Source: Candidatus Aminicenantota bacterium (GTDB taxonomy: Bacteria; Acidobacteriota; Aminicenantia; Aminicenantales; UBA4085). Taken from it: a stretch of DNA of 38,922 bases. The notes under the pieces are model-generated. The model worked only from the letters and a program-made list of their open reading frames with translations. It was not told where the DNA came from and ran no database searches. This document shows, in pieces, positions 1-8,977 of this stretch. Position 1 is the stretch's first letter. The number at the start of each line of letters is the position of its first letter. The translations under genes were made by a program, and so were the position numbers. The stretch spans positions 1 to 38,922 of the forward strand of contig JAPKZH010000643.1 in NCBI GenBank assembly GCA_026393905.1, read 5' to 3'.

Positions 1-508
1 GGCCGATGAGGATGTTGGATTCGTCCAGAAACGCTCCGAAAACACGTTTTTCCCCCTCACCTTCGCTAGGGCTTGAGAACAGGGTGATCCCCTCATAGGT
101 CTTCTCTTCCAGCTTCATGTCCTGCTTTTTGATGGCGGCTAATAATTTATCTTTGTTGTACTTCAGGTTCACGACGCCCACAGCCGAGCTGGCATTTTGC
201 TTCATTTCTCCGGAGACGCCGACCGCGACAAAAAAGACGTCTTTCTGGGGGTCAACCCCGATTTCGTTGATGATTTCCTGGTATTTCTGGTATTCCTTGT
301 TTTCCTTGATCATTTTTTGGGCGAAATCCGTCGTCATAGCCCCGTGGACATCAACCACGACCACTCCACCGGAATTCTTGGGCAGGAGCGTCAGCATATC
401 TTCCGCCGTCGCGGAGCCGGCTTTGGGGAAGGATGGCTTCTTGCTGCAGGCCGAAAAGACAGAAAAGATGAGTATTAAGCTCAATCCTAAAACTGCGAAT
501 TTTTTCAT
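1..508 (-). CDS. Lipoprotein of unknown function, partial (C-terminus beyond left edge)
   Basis: Not in the ORF track because its stop lies outside the window. Read on the minus strand from ATG at 508, preceded by an ideal AGGAGG at 5-6 nt. The protein begins with a Lys-rich signal and a hydrophobic core, then a lipobox (VFSAC), so Cys20 should be lipidated and the protein anchored on the periplasmic side of a membrane. About 169 residues are visible. After the anchor comes a segment with a run of valines and repeated Lys/Glu-rich stretches. I do not recognise the family; the layout resembles proteins in which a DUF-type domain follows a lipid anchor. It has its own promoter candidate at 565..593 and is divergent from the M24 peptidase gene. 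The reading frame and anchor are clear; the function is not known. Confidence 0.85.
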   Translation of the reverse strand, partial: MKKFAVLGLSLILIFSVFSACSKKPSFPKAGSATAEDMLTLLPKNSGGVVVVDVHGAMTTDFAQKMIKENKEYQKYQEIINEIGVDPQKDVFFVAVGVSGEMKQNASSAVGVVNLKYNKDKLLAAIKKQDMKLEEKTYEGITLFSSPSEGEGEKRVFGAFLDESNILIG

Positions 509-564
509 AAAGCACCTCCTCTTTGTTATACGAAATTTCTTCCTGAAAGGTTCATTCGTAAATG

Positions 565-593
565 ACTATACCATAAGACCATCCGCAAGTAAA
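565..593 (-). promoter_or_regulatory. Sigma-70-like promoter candidate for the lipoprotein gene
   Basis: On the minus strand: -35 TTTACT, 17-bp spacer, -10 TATAGT. It lies about 57 nt upstream of the ATG at 508 and would leave a leader of about 50 nt containing the strong Shine-Dalgarno. Pattern match only. Confidence 0.45.
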
Positions 594-636
594 AGAGCTG
601 GATACCCCCAAAATCGCCGAAAGAAACGCCCGACGG

Positions 637-700
637 GGGGAACCGACGGGACTGGTTCCCCGCAGCCCGGGGGGGGCTGCGGGCGGCCTAAGCGCCGCCC
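637..700. repeat. Cluster of three adjacent GC-rich inverted repeats
   Basis: Three stems lie side by side: GGGGAACC (637-644) with GGTTCCCC (654-661); CCCGCAGCCC (659-668) with GGGCTGCGGG (674-683), a perfect 10-bp stem with a 5-nt loop; and GGGCGGC (681-687) with GCCGCCC (694-700). Neighbouring stems share bases, so they would compete when folded. There is no T-run next to them on either strand, which argues against simple intrinsic terminators. It could be a REP-like element or a structured regulatory site between the divergent promoters. Confidence 0.6.
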
Positions 701-729
701 GAACAGGGATGTCATTTTAATTATTACGT

Positions 730-758
730 TGATATTAGAAATGTTTACGGCTGTAAAA
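730..758 (+). promoter_or_regulatory. Weak promoter candidate for the M24 peptidase gene
   Basis: TTGATA, 17-bp spacer, TGTAAA, about 70 nt upstream of ATG 828, in an AT-rich stretch just after the inverted-repeat cluster. The -35 is good and the -10 is poor (4/6). Confidence 0.3.
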
Positions 759-827
759 ATCTTGGTATTTGTTATATAAGAAAAAGGAAAATGGACAAAG
801 CTCTTGTAAGTCGCTTTAGGAGGCAAC

Positions 828-2156
828 ATGAATTTCGCGAGCAAACATCGGATCCGTGCTTTATCTTTAATCGTCGTTTTTTTGACTTTCCTCGCGCCGC
901 TTGGCCGGGCCCAAGAAAAATCCCCCTCGATATTGGGGATGAAGGAGAGGGCCGAGGTCTTTGACCGATGGCTCCGGGTCCGCCTGGACAAGGCGCTCCC
1001 GGAAATCATGCGCCGCGAGAATATCGATATGTGGATCGTCATCTGCCGCGAATACAACGAGGATCCGGTCTATCTGACCTTGGTGCCTTACTCGTCGATG
1101 TCTGCCAGGCGGCTGAGCATGCTCGTCTTTTATGATAAAGGCAGAGAGGGCATCGAACGGGTGACCGTCAGCCGTTACGGGATCGGCGATCTTTATAAGA
1201 GCGTCTGGAATCCTGAGAAAATCGAGCAGTGGAAGGGGCTGGCTGAGGTCATCAAGGAGCGGAATCCCCAGAGAATCGGCATCAACGAATCCCATACCTT
1301 CGCCTTTGGCGACGGGCTGTCCGCCTCGCACAAAGCCAAGCTGGTCGAAGCGCTGGGCCCGGACTTTGCGAAGCGCCTTGTGTCCGCGGAGCGATTAGCG
1401 GTGGGCTGGCTAGAGAGAAGGATTCCGGAGGAGCTCGAAGTCTATCCTCATATTGTGGCCATCGCCCACGCCATCATCGCCGAGGCGTTCTCCAATAAGG
1501 TCATCACACCCGGCGTAACGACAACCGATCAGGTGGTCTGGTGGATGCGGGAGAGAATCGCGGAGCTAAAGCTGGCGACCTGGTTTCAGCCGTCCATTTC
1601 CATCCAGCGGCCGAAGATGGGCGAGGCTAAAGACGGCAGGGTCATCCATCGCGGGGATCTCTTGCACTGCGACATGGGGATCAACTATCTCGGGCTCAAC
1701 ACGGATACACAGGAGCATGCCTATGTCCTTCACCAAGGAGAAGAGGAGGCTCCCAAAGGACTCAAGGATGCTCTTGCCCAGGGAAATCGGCTTCAGGATA
1801 TCTTTCTTGGGGAATTCAAGGAATTGAGGACGGGGAACGAAATCTTGGCGGCGGCCTTGAAGAAAGCCAAGGATGAAGGGCTGAAGCCGAGCATTTATAC
1901 CCACCCGCTGGGTTTTCATGGGCATGCGGCCGGCCCGACCATCGGCCTCTGGGACAAGCAGGGAGGTGTTCCCGGCGAAGGAGATTACCCGCTTTTTTAT
2001 GACACCTGCTTTTCCATCGAGCTCAATGTCAAAGCTTCCGTTCCCGAATGGAACAACCAGGAGGTCCAGATCGCCCTTGAGGAAGATGCCGCATTCACCC
2101 GCGCCGGCCTCTATTTTATCGACGGCCGGCAGACGAAGCTTTATCTAATAAAATAA
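828..2156 (+). CDS. Exported M24-family metallopeptidase (Xaa-Pro aminopeptidase type)
   Basis: 442 residues, started by ATG with AGGAGG 5 nt upstream. An N-terminal signal peptide (hydrophobic core about 11-24, cleavage near GRAQ) predicts export. A creatinase/prolidase-type N-terminal domain spans roughly residues 40-200 and the pita-bread catalytic domain about 205-430. The five metal ligands of the family can be placed: D282 (HCDMG), D293 (NTDTQ), H366 (in HGHAAG), E398 (SIELN) and a Glu in ALEEDA near 419. Such enzymes use two divalent metals to remove N-terminal residues before proline; the exact substrate cannot be read here. It is a single-gene unit facing the convergent TPR gene. Exported M24 enzymes suit a peptide-scavenging heterotroph (inference). 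Confidence 0.9.
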   Translation: MNFASKHRIRALSLIVVFLTFLAPLGRAQEKSPSILGMKERAEVFDRWLRVRLDKALPEIMRRENIDMWIVICREYNEDPVYLTLVPYSSMSARRLSMLVFYDKGREGIERVTVSRYGIGDLYKSVWNPEKIEQWKGLAEVIKERNPQRIGINESHTFAFGDGLSASHKAKLVEALGPDFAKRLVSAERLAVGWLERRIPEELEVYPHIVAIAHAIIAEAFSNKVITPGVTTTDQVVWWMRERIAELKLATWFQPSISIQRPKMGEAKDGRVIHRGDLLHCDMGINYLGLNTDTQEHAYVLHQGEEEAPKGLKDALAQGNRLQDIFLGEFKELRTGNEILAAALKKAKDEGLKPSIYTHPLGFHGHAAGPTIGLWDKQGGVPGEGDYPLFYDTCFSIELNVKASVPEWNNQEVQIALEEDAAFTRAGLYFIDGRQTKLYLIK

Positions 2157-2195
2157 GCTCGCGCGCGGGAACTCCAAAAGGACCGCCCGGTCTAT

Positions 2196-2975
2196 CTATT
2201 TTCCCCCGGTACTGAGGACGGCGTTCTTGAGCCCGGGCACAATGGCGACTTGGTTCGCTTCGGCCCGGCTGATCAAAGTCCTAGCCTCCTCGAGCCGCTT
2301 TTGCATGTAAAGGAGGTTGATCAGGTTGTTGCAGGCATTGGCGTGCCGGGGGTCAATCCGGATGGCGGCCCTGTAGTGGTCCTCGGCTTCCCCATAGTTT
2401 TTCAAGCGGAACAGGCAATTGCCGTGAAAATAGGCGTATTCGGCGGGAACCTGGGAATTGGCCTTGGCCAGCTCCGATTCCGAGTATTTGCTTTCCGCGT
2501 TCAACTTGCCCTCTTTATCCAAAACGATGCCTTGATAGACGCCTTTCATGCAGGTTGTTTGTTGCAAAGCGGCGCTCCAATCTTCGAGCTGCTCCGTGAG
2601 ATCGACTTTTTTGTCCAGCTGTTTTTCAAACTTTTTCTGCTGGACCCGGTCCACGACGCCCTGGAGACGGAGATATCCGGATTCCGCCGAAAGCATTTGC
2701 TCAAGGGCCTTGTCGAATTCTCCACGCTTATACAAAACTTGAGCCATGAAGAAATGGGCTTCGTGGTGGTCAGGGAGGACTTCCAGACAGCCGGCCGCTT
2801 CTTTTTCGCATTTGGCATAGTTTTCTGTCAGGAAATATTTCCTGGCTTTCTCGATCCGTGATTCAAGGGCCTTGTATTTGTTCAGGATGGTCGCATCGTC
2901 CGTCTGGCCCAAGGCCGTCCACGCTAAGGCAGCGCTCCAAGCCATGAGGCCAAATAACAAGATCCCCCTTCTCAT
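2196..2975 (-). CDS. Exported TPR-repeat protein
   Basis: 259 residues. ATG at 2975 is preceded by GAGGTGACCT. A signal peptide (cleavage near LGQ, residue 24) sends the protein to the periplasm. TPR-like helical pairs appear twice: about residues 40-100 (with the AHFFMAQVLYKRGEFDKAL pattern) and about 180-245 (AYFHGNCLFRLKNYGEAE, then a second helix pair). A Lys/Gln-rich, probably coiled linker lies between them. TPRs are protein-binding scaffolds, so the role is likely structural or adaptor; no catalytic motif is seen. It is convergent with the M24 gene, with only 39 bp between stops, and has its own upstream space of 131 bp before the next gene. Confidence 0.85.
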   Translation of the reverse strand: MRRGILLFGLMAWSAALAWTALGQTDDATILNKYKALESRIEKARKYFLTENYAKCEKEAAGCLEVLPDHHEAHFFMAQVLYKRGEFDKALEQMLSAESGYLRLQGVVDRVQQKKFEKQLDKKVDLTEQLEDWSAALQQTTCMKGVYQGIVLDKEGKLNAESKYSESELAKANSQVPAEYAYFHGNCLFRLKNYGEAEDHYRAAIRIDPRHANACNNLINLLYMQKRLEEARTLISRAEANQVAIVPGLKNAVLSTGGK

Positions 2976-3060
2976 AGGTCACCTCGTAAAAACCGAAAAA
3001 TCCTCACTCCTATAAAAACCCATCTTCATTATAAATCAGGAGAGCCGGCAGATCAAGTCT

Positions 3061-3090
3061 TTGCAGGGAGCCGCCCATTTTCTGTACAAT
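3061..3090 (+). promoter_or_regulatory. Promoter candidate for the nitroreductase gene
   Basis: TTGCAG, 18-bp spacer, TACAAT. The predicted start point is near 3097, only about 10 nt before ATG 3107, so the Shine-Dalgarno (GAGAGGAGG) would sit at the very 5' end of the mRNA. Confidence 0.45.
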
Positions 3091-3106
3091 GAAGAGAGGA
3101 GGCCCC

Positions 3107-3664
3107 ATGAAGCCGACACCCTTTCAACAGCTCGTCCGCAGCCGGCGCAGCATCCGCCGCTATCTGCCTGAGCCCGTGGAACGGGAAAAGATCCTGGCCT
3201 GCCTGGAGGCCGCGCGGCTGGCCCCTTCGGCCAGCAACGCCCAGGCTTGGAGGTTTCTGGTCATCGATGACCCGAAGGTCAAAAGGACATTTGCCGAGAA
3301 AGCTTTTTCCGGGATCTATTCCCCGACAAAATTCGCCGCTGAGGCGCCGGTGCTCATTCTGCTCCTGGCCAAACTGGACTTCGTTACCCACAGGATCGGA
3401 AGGCAGATCCAGAAGGTCCCTTTTTTCCTGATCGATATCGGGATCGCCGGCCAACACCTCGTTCTTCAAGCGGAAGAATTGGGGCTGGGCACGTGCTGGA
3501 TCGGTTGGTTCCACATGAGAAAGACGCGGACATTCTTCAAGATCCCGCGCAAGTATAAAATCGTCTCGCTCCTGGCCATGGGGTATTATGAGAAAAAAAC
3601 GGTCGGCGAAAAAAAACGGAAGCCGCTCGAGGATATCGCCTGGTTCAATTCTTTCCAAGGCTGA
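3107..3664 (+). CDS. Nitroreductase-family flavin oxidoreductase
   Basis: 185 residues from ATG 3107, chosen over the ORF-track start at 3089 because GAGAGGAGG lies 4 nt upstream of it. The start of the protein is typical: LVRSRRSIRRYLPEPV supplies the FMN phosphate-binding arginines, followed by LAPSASNAQAWRF. The C-terminal half has the GLGTCWIGWF segment and a KIVSLLAMGYY strand seen in small nitroreductases. The family binds FMN as a homodimer and reduces nitro, quinone or other electron-poor compounds with NAD(P)H; the physiological substrate is unknown. The protein is cytosolic, with no signal peptide. It is the first gene of a rightward series, but gaps of about 100 bp suggest the following genes may be separate units. 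Confidence 0.88.
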   Translation: MKPTPFQQLVRSRRSIRRYLPEPVEREKILACLEAARLAPSASNAQAWRFLVIDDPKVKRTFAEKAFSGIYSPTKFAAEAPVLILLLAKLDFVTHRIGRQIQKVPFFLIDIGIAGQHLVLQAEELGLGTCWIGWFHMRKTRTFFKIPRKYKIVSLLAMGYYEKKTVGEKKRKPLEDIAWFNSFQG

Positions 3665-3782
3665 TCGGCAGAGGGTTGGGGCAGGTTTTTTCGGTCTTTT
3701 TCCGTCCAAATTCAAACCGATTCTATTCAACTGGCGAAAATTTTGTTTTTAGTTTATATTTCTCGGCTCTGCAGACTGCCGC

Positions 3783-4940
3783 ATGAAAGGCTCAAGCATT
3801 TTTATCTTCCTGGCCATCGTCCTCACCGTTTTTTCGCTGCTCAATTATTATATCATCCGTCGCGGCTGGCAGGCTCTGGCAGGAACGGGCGGCTTCCGGA
3901 CAATCGTTCTCGTCGTCTACGGAGCCTTGACCATATGCTTTTTTGCCGGACGCGCACTCTCCAGGGGCCGGCCCGGGAAATTTGCCGAGTCCCTATCCGT
4001 GGTCGGGTCCTTTTACATGGGGATCCTGATCTATCTTTTTCTTCTCCTGGTCTTCGTGGATGGGCTGCGCCTGATCGATAAGGCTGTCCCTTTTTTTCCG
4101 GCCGTCCTCCGGCAGCACGGCCGGCAGGCGGGCCGGGCCGCCTTTTTCGCCGTGACAGGAATCACTCTGGCCCTGACGATCGGCGGTTTTATCCAGATGC
4201 GATATTTCCGGGTCAAGACCATGGATATCGTGGTCGGCAAACGGGCCGGCGGGATCGAGACCCTGAACCTCGTCCTCCTGGGCGATATCCACGTCGGGCC
4301 TTTCATGCACAATCCGCGGTTGGAGAAAATCGTCCAGACGATCAACAGCCTGAAGCCCGACCTGGTCCTCATCCCCGGCGATATCGTCAATGAGGAAACG
4401 CTCCCGTCGGAGCTGGAAAAAATGACCGCCAGCTTCCGAAAAATTCGCTCCCGGTACGGGATCTTCGCTTCGACGGGCAATCATGAATATTTCGCTGGGA
4501 TCGAAAAGAGCTTGGCCTATCTCAAGAAGAGCGGATTCATCGTCCTCCAGGACGAAGCCGTGTGCGTCGCCAATTCCTTGACGATCGTCGGGCGCATCAA
4601 CCCCAGCTACATCGGACATACCGAACGGCGAAAACCCCTGAAAGAAATCCTGAGCGGCGTGGACCTCAATTTGCCGGTCATCCTGCTCGATCATCAACCG
4701 GTCCATCTCGAGGAATCTCAGATGGCCGGCGTCGATTTGCAGCTTTCCGGCCACACCCACGGGGGAGCGATTTTTCCGATCACGATCATCAACAACCGTC
4801 TTTATGAGATCGGCCAAGGGTACGGCCGCAAGGGGAATACCCAATACTATGTGACCTCCGGCGTGGGAATATGGGAGCCGCCGGCCCGCATCGGGACGAC
4901 GGCCGAGATCGTCCTGATGAGAGTGAAATTTCGCCCCTGA
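3783..4940 (+). CDS. Membrane-anchored calcineurin-like metallophosphoesterase
   Basis: 385 residues. Four predicted membrane helices (about 5-25, 41-57, 72-95, 119-137) precede a metallophosphoesterase domain of about 160-380. The metal-site motifs are complete: GDIHVG (D168, H170), GD (D200), GNHEY (N233, H234), H304, and SGHTHGG (H324, H326). This matches the YkuE-like group of membrane-bound phosphoesterases; some members act on lipid A precursors or other lipid phosphates, but the substrate here is open. The catalytic domain's side of the membrane cannot be fixed from sequence alone. No clear Shine-Dalgarno precedes ATG 3783, although the upstream 60 bp are AT-rich and suit a promoter. 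Confidence 0.9.
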   Translation: MKGSSIFIFLAIVLTVFSLLNYYIIRRGWQALAGTGGFRTIVLVVYGALTICFFAGRALSRGRPGKFAESLSVVGSFYMGILIYLFLLLVFVDGLRLIDKAVPFFPAVLRQHGRQAGRAAFFAVTGITLALTIGGFIQMRYFRVKTMDIVVGKRAGGIETLNLVLLGDIHVGPFMHNPRLEKIVQTINSLKPDLVLIPGDIVNEETLPSELEKMTASFRKIRSRYGIFASTGNHEYFAGIEKSLAYLKKSGFIVLQDEAVCVANSLTIVGRINPSYIGHTERRKPLKEILSGVDLNLPVILLDHQPVHLEESQMAGVDLQLSGHTHGGAIFPITIINNRLYEIGQGYGRKGNTQYYVTSGVGIWEPPARIGTTAEIVLMRVKFRP

Positions 4941-5025
4941 GCAGGGCGATGCACCTTTCTGTTGCATAATGAAGAGCTGCGTGATAATTATTAAACAAAT
5001 GAATTGACGGAGTGGAGGGCGAATT

Positions 5026-6093
5026 ATGGCGCGAGAAGATATCTCCATCGAGCCTTTTCGCGGGGACCTGGAAAACCTGGAACGCATGGCCCACCTCTCG
5101 TGGCGGGACGAATATGGGGCCGCTTCTTTTCCAAATTTCTACCGGCCTGCCTTCCTTCGGTTTCTTTTCGACCGCATCAAGGCGGAGGAAAGAGACCACC
5201 TGATCGCCGCTTACCGGGGCCAGGAGATCATCGCCTTCCTGGCCAACCTGCCGCAGCGTTTTCATTACAAGGGCCGGATTTTTCGGGCGATATACAGCTG
5301 TCTGCTCGTGACCCGGAAGGAGTTCCTGCGCAAAGGAATGGCCATCACCTTGATCCAGGAGGCGCTGAAGATAAACCAGAAATACAACTATGATTTTTCC
5401 CTGCTGACGCTCGAGACCGGACACCGCTCGACCAAGATGATGGACAAGCTCAGGAGGGAGGGTCAACGCCTGGAGTGGGTGAGAAAGACGCATGTCATCG
5501 CCCGCATCCTGGACTTGGGCCGCGTCAACTATTCAGAAGGCTTGAAGGGATGGGAAAAAAGCGCCATCAAACTTTTGGGAAGCCACAGGCCTCCCAAAGC
5601 GAAGCCGGGAGTCGCCCTACGGGAATACAAGGCGGAAGACGTTGGCCAGTGCCTGGCTTTGCTCGATCGTTATCAGCAGACCGTTAGCCTGGCCCTGGCC
5701 TGGGACGAGAAGGAACTGGCCTGGGAGCTGGATTATCCGGGTGTTTCCAAGACTCTTGTCTATGAGAAAGAAGGACGCATCCAGGGGATGATCAATTTTA
5801 TTTGGCACGAGCATCTCGGCAAAACCAAGGAAATGTGGGCCTGGATCAACCATGTCGCCTACCCGGAGCTTTCCGGAAAAGAGCGCTTCGGATTCGTCCA
5901 GGCATTCTTAAAATATTGCCGAGAGGCCGGCTGCGTGGGCACGATCGAATGGGCCAGGAAATACTACCCCCTGGGGCCTTTTTACCGCTCGCGGTTCTTC
6001 CCCTATTTTCGCGCGGTGAACCTCGTGAGTTGGACGTTCAACCCGGAGATCTCTCTGGCCAACATTCCCGATGTCTATGAGATCCAGGTTTGA
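5026..6093 (+). CDS. GNAT-fold acetyltransferase with two GNAT-like halves
   Basis: 355 residues, ATG preceded by GGAGGGCGAATT. The N-terminal half (about 8-175) has a recognisable acetyl-CoA-binding motif A region (VTRKEFLRKGMAITLIQEAL), where the RKGMA turn contacts pyrophosphate. The C-terminal half (about 190-350) begins with a second GNAT-like start (ALREYKAEDVGQCLALL) and contains an IEWARKYYPLGPFYR segment, but its motif A is degenerate. Tandem GNAT proteins usually have one active and one structural half. The protein is soluble and cytosolic. The acceptor could be a small molecule, peptide or protein; neighbours give no clue. Confidence 0.75.
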   Translation: MAREDISIEPFRGDLENLERMAHLSWRDEYGAASFPNFYRPAFLRFLFDRIKAEERDHLIAAYRGQEIIAFLANLPQRFHYKGRIFRAIYSCLLVTRKEFLRKGMAITLIQEALKINQKYNYDFSLLTLETGHRSTKMMDKLRREGQRLEWVRKTHVIARILDLGRVNYSEGLKGWEKSAIKLLGSHRPPKAKPGVALREYKAEDVGQCLALLDRYQQTVSLALAWDEKELAWELDYPGVSKTLVYEKEGRIQGMINFIWHEHLGKTKEMWAWINHVAYPELSGKERFGFVQAFLKYCREAGCVGTIEWARKYYPLGPFYRSRFFPYFRAVNLVSWTFNPEISLANIPDVYEIQV

Positions 6094-6215
6094 AAAATAT
6101 TCAAATAAAACCATCCTATCATGGCCGGGCACCGGGCGCCGCGGCCACCTCACCAGTTCTAAAAAGCTCACTTTTTTGAGATGAAAAAGGAAGATTTTTT
6201 CTAGGAGGGCGAGGC

Positions 6216-8792
6216 ATGATGAAGATAAAACTGGTTTTGATAGCTCTGGGAATGTGCCTGGTCGGCCCTCAGAATATTTTTTCTCAAACGGGATTGATCC
6301 CTCGCTTTGAGCTGGAGCCGTGCGAGATAGGGCTCGAGCGCCCGGCCCAGCCCAATACCTATTTTGACAAGGTCGGCCGGAAGTTCGCCATCCTGGGTTA
6401 TGAGAGCGGCGCTTTCGAGGCCTGGGCTTATCCGCTCAAGCTCGTCCGCAATTTCGAGCTTTCATTTCTGATTGGCTCGAGCACGCGGCCGATCTCAGCC
6501 AAAGAGATCGTCCGCTATGTGTCGGCAACCCCGGCCGCGACGACTTTGACCTATACCTTCCAGTCGTTCACGGTCAAAGCCGTTTTTATCACGTCCATTG
6601 AGGAGCCGGGCGCCCTCATCCTGCTCGCCGTCGACACGACCGAGCCCTTGACCATTGTCTGCAGCTTTCTCGCCGTGCTCCAGCCGATGTGGCCGGCCGG
6701 AATCGGGGGGCAGTATGCTTACTGGGACAACGGGCTCAAGGCGTATCTCATTTCCGAGCCGACCCGGAAAAATCACGGCACCATTGGCTCACCGGCGGCG
6801 CAGGGCATTTCCTACACGCCGGCCCACATGCTCTCGGATTCCCCGAACGAGTTCAAGATCGTTATCGAAAACAAGGACGCCGTCAAGGGCAAATACATCC
6901 CGATCGTCCTGGCCGGCGGCAAAGGGAAACGCGAGGAGGTCCGGAAAACCTACGAGAATCTGGCGGCCAATCCGGAAGCTCAATACAGGGCTGCCGTTGA
7001 GCACTACCGAAAGCTCGAGCAAGACACCCTCCGGGTGCGAACGCCGGATAAAAAAATGAACCTGGCCTTCGCCTGGGCCAAGGTCGCTTACGATAATTTG
7101 ATGGTCGACAATCCCGACCTGGGCAAAGGGCTTGTCGCTGGGCTGGGAACCTCGGGGAGTGGCGGCCGGCCCGGCTTCGGCTGGTTTTTCGGCGGCGACG
7201 CCTTTATGAATTCCCTGAGTCTGACGAGCTACGGCGCCTTTTCCATGGTCAAGGAAGCACTGGTGTTCACCCAGAAATGGCAGCGCCAGGACGGAAAGAT
7301 GGCCCACGAGCTTTCTCAGGCCGCCGGCTATCTCGACTGGTTCAAGGATTATCCCTATGGCTATATCCACGGCGACACGACGCCGTTTTATATCGCAGCC
7401 TGCTATGAGTATTTCCGGCTGAGCGGCGACGCCTCATTCCTTAAACAAAGCTGGCCGTCGCTCCAGCGCGCTTTTGACTGGTGCCTGACGACGGATGGAG
7501 ACGGCGACGGTTTGATGGACAACCGCAAGGCCGGGCTCGGCGCGCTCGAATTCGGGGCTTTGACGGGCATCCAGACGGATATCTATCTGGCCGCGGCCGG
7601 GATCAGGGCGGCCCAGGCGATACAGCAAATCGCTCAAGTTGCCGGCGATATGGACTATGCGAAGCTGGCCGGCGCGCACCTTGAAAAAGCGGGCCGGAGC
7701 TTTCGTTCGAAATTCTGGGACGCGGAGAAAGGCCGGTACACCTATGCTTTCAATGCCGACGGCAAGCAGGTTAAAGAGCTGACGCCCTGGAGCGCCGTGC
7801 CGCTGGTGTGGAAAATCGGGGACGCGGAGCAGAGCGTCCGGACTCTGGAAAATTTCAACTCCGCCGAGCTGACGACGGATTGGGGGATCCGGATGCTCTC
7901 GAACAAGAGCAGTTATTTCGAGCCCCTCAATTATAACTACGGCGCGGTCTGGCCGTTTCTCACGGGATGGGTGGCCACCGCCCTCTTCCAGCATAATTTT
8001 TCGCTTCAGGGGCATGGGTTGTTGACGGCCGCCGTCCGCCACACCTTTGACAATGGGCTGGGCTATGTGACCGAGCTTTTTTCCGGCCATCAGAATATCT
8101 GGCCCCAGGAGGCCGTCTGCCACCAGGGCTTTTCCTCAAGCGGGGTCGTTTTTCCCTTCGTCCGCGGCCTGCTGGGCCTTGACGGCGATGCGGCGAAAAA
8201 GGAGATCGTTTTCAGGCCGCGGTTCCCGGCCGATTGGAACGATGTGTCTATCGAGAACTGCAAAATCGGGGAGGAGGCCTTCTCTCTGCATTTTCGAAGG
8301 CAGGAAGCAAGGCTGAGCCTGGACATCGTCTCCAAGAAAAATAATTCCTATAGAATGATTTTTGGGCCTGCCCTGGGCCTTGGGACCGAAGTGCGGGGAG
8401 CGCGTTTGAACGGCAAATCGGTGCGGCCCCGCATGGATCAGTCCCCGCTGGCCCAGGCCGTTCAGCCGTCCGTGGAATTGAATCTCACCGGCCGGGATAC
8501 CGTCGAAATCGATTTCGAGCCTACCGTCGAGCTTCTTCCGCCCCCCAACGAATCCAAAACCGGCGATTTCAACAAAGGGCTGAGAATCATCAAAATGGAG
8601 CGGACCGGAAAAGCTTTGATAGTCACCGTGGAAGGCCTGGCCGGTCAAACCTATGCCCTGACGGTCACCCAGTCTAAGAGGATTGAATCCGTCAAGGGGG
8701 CTCAGCGATCCGATGAGCAGCTCCTGATCCAATTTCCCCAAGGCCAGGATGGAGAATTCGTCAGACAGGAGATGATCATCAATCTCAGGTGA
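6216..8792 (+). CDS. Exported glycoside hydrolase with (alpha/alpha)6 barrel (glycogen-debranching/MGH1-like)
   Basis: 858 residues, with AGGAGGGCGAGGC just before the ATGATG start. A signal peptide (residues 1-24, cleavage after FSQ) predicts export. Residues about 30-270 look like an N-terminal beta-rich domain. About 280-680 carry the alpha/alpha-barrel signature of amylo-alpha-1,6-glucosidase C-domain/GH63-like enzymes: GWFFGGDAFMNS, DGKMAHELSQ, PYGYIHGDTTPFYI, DGDGDGLMDN, NYGAVWPFLTGW and a late NIWPQEAVCHQGF. The C-terminal 180 residues are beta-rich. The acid pair cannot be assigned with certainty; D in GGDAF and E in PQEAV are candidates. It probably cleaves an alpha-linked glucan or related glycan outside the cytoplasm. 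The exact GH family is uncertain. Confidence 0.8.
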   Translation: MMKIKLVLIALGMCLVGPQNIFSQTGLIPRFELEPCEIGLERPAQPNTYFDKVGRKFAILGYESGAFEAWAYPLKLVRNFELSFLIGSSTRPISAKEIVRYVSATPAATTLTYTFQSFTVKAVFITSIEEPGALILLAVDTTEPLTIVCSFLAVLQPMWPAGIGGQYAYWDNGLKAYLISEPTRKNHGTIGSPAAQGISYTPAHMLSDSPNEFKIVIENKDAVKGKYIPIVLAGGKGKREEVRKTYENLAANPEAQYRAAVEHYRKLEQDTLRVRTPDKKMNLAFAWAKVAYDNLMVDNPDLGKGLVAGLGTSGSGGRPGFGWFFGGDAFMNSLSLTSYGAFSMVKEALVFTQKWQRQDGKMAHELSQAAGYLDWFKDYPYGYIHGDTTPFYIAACYEYFRLSGDASFLKQSWPSLQRAFDWCLTTDGDGDGLMDNRKAGLGALEFGALTGIQTDIYLAAAGIRAAQAIQQIAQVAGDMDYAKLAGAHLEKAGRSFRSKFWDAEKGRYTYAFNADGKQVKELTPWSAVPLVWKIGDAEQSVRTLENFNSAELTTDWGIRMLSNKSSYFEPLNYNYGAVWPFLTGWVATALFQHNFSLQGHGLLTAAVRHTFDNGLGYVTELFSGHQNIWPQEAVCHQGFSSSGVVFPFVRGLLGLDGDAAKKEIVFRPRFPADWNDVSIENCKIGEEAFSLHFRRQEARLSLDIVSKKNNSYRMIFGPALGLGTEVRGARLNGKSVRPRMDQSPLAQAVQPSVELNLTGRDTVEIDFEPTVELLPPPNESKTGDFNKGLRIIKMERTGKALIVTVEGLAGQTYALTVTQSKRIESVKGAQRSDEQLLIQFPQGQDGEFVRQEMIINLR

Positions 8793-8977
8793 TGCTTCTG
8801 AGGACAGGCGGCGAGACAGCCCTTCATTCTAAACTCCCGGATCATTAATACTATTCCGGCCAAAAAAACGTTGCGGATGAAACGATTTGACCGCCGCCGC
8901 GATTTAATAATCGTGAGCCGAATTATGTTAAAATAGATGTTTAGGAGCCGGAGATTAACGAAAAAACATCGGAATAT

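Larger units (their letters stand above)
509..827. other. Divergent intergenic region (319 bp)
   Basis: No gene is supported here. ORF-track entries crossing it (117..779 plus, 566..1057 minus) are shadows of the flanking genes. It holds a promoter candidate for each flanking gene and, between them, a GC-rich cluster of inverted repeats at 637-700. The flanks of that cluster are AT-rich, so it stands out in composition. Confidence 0.7.
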
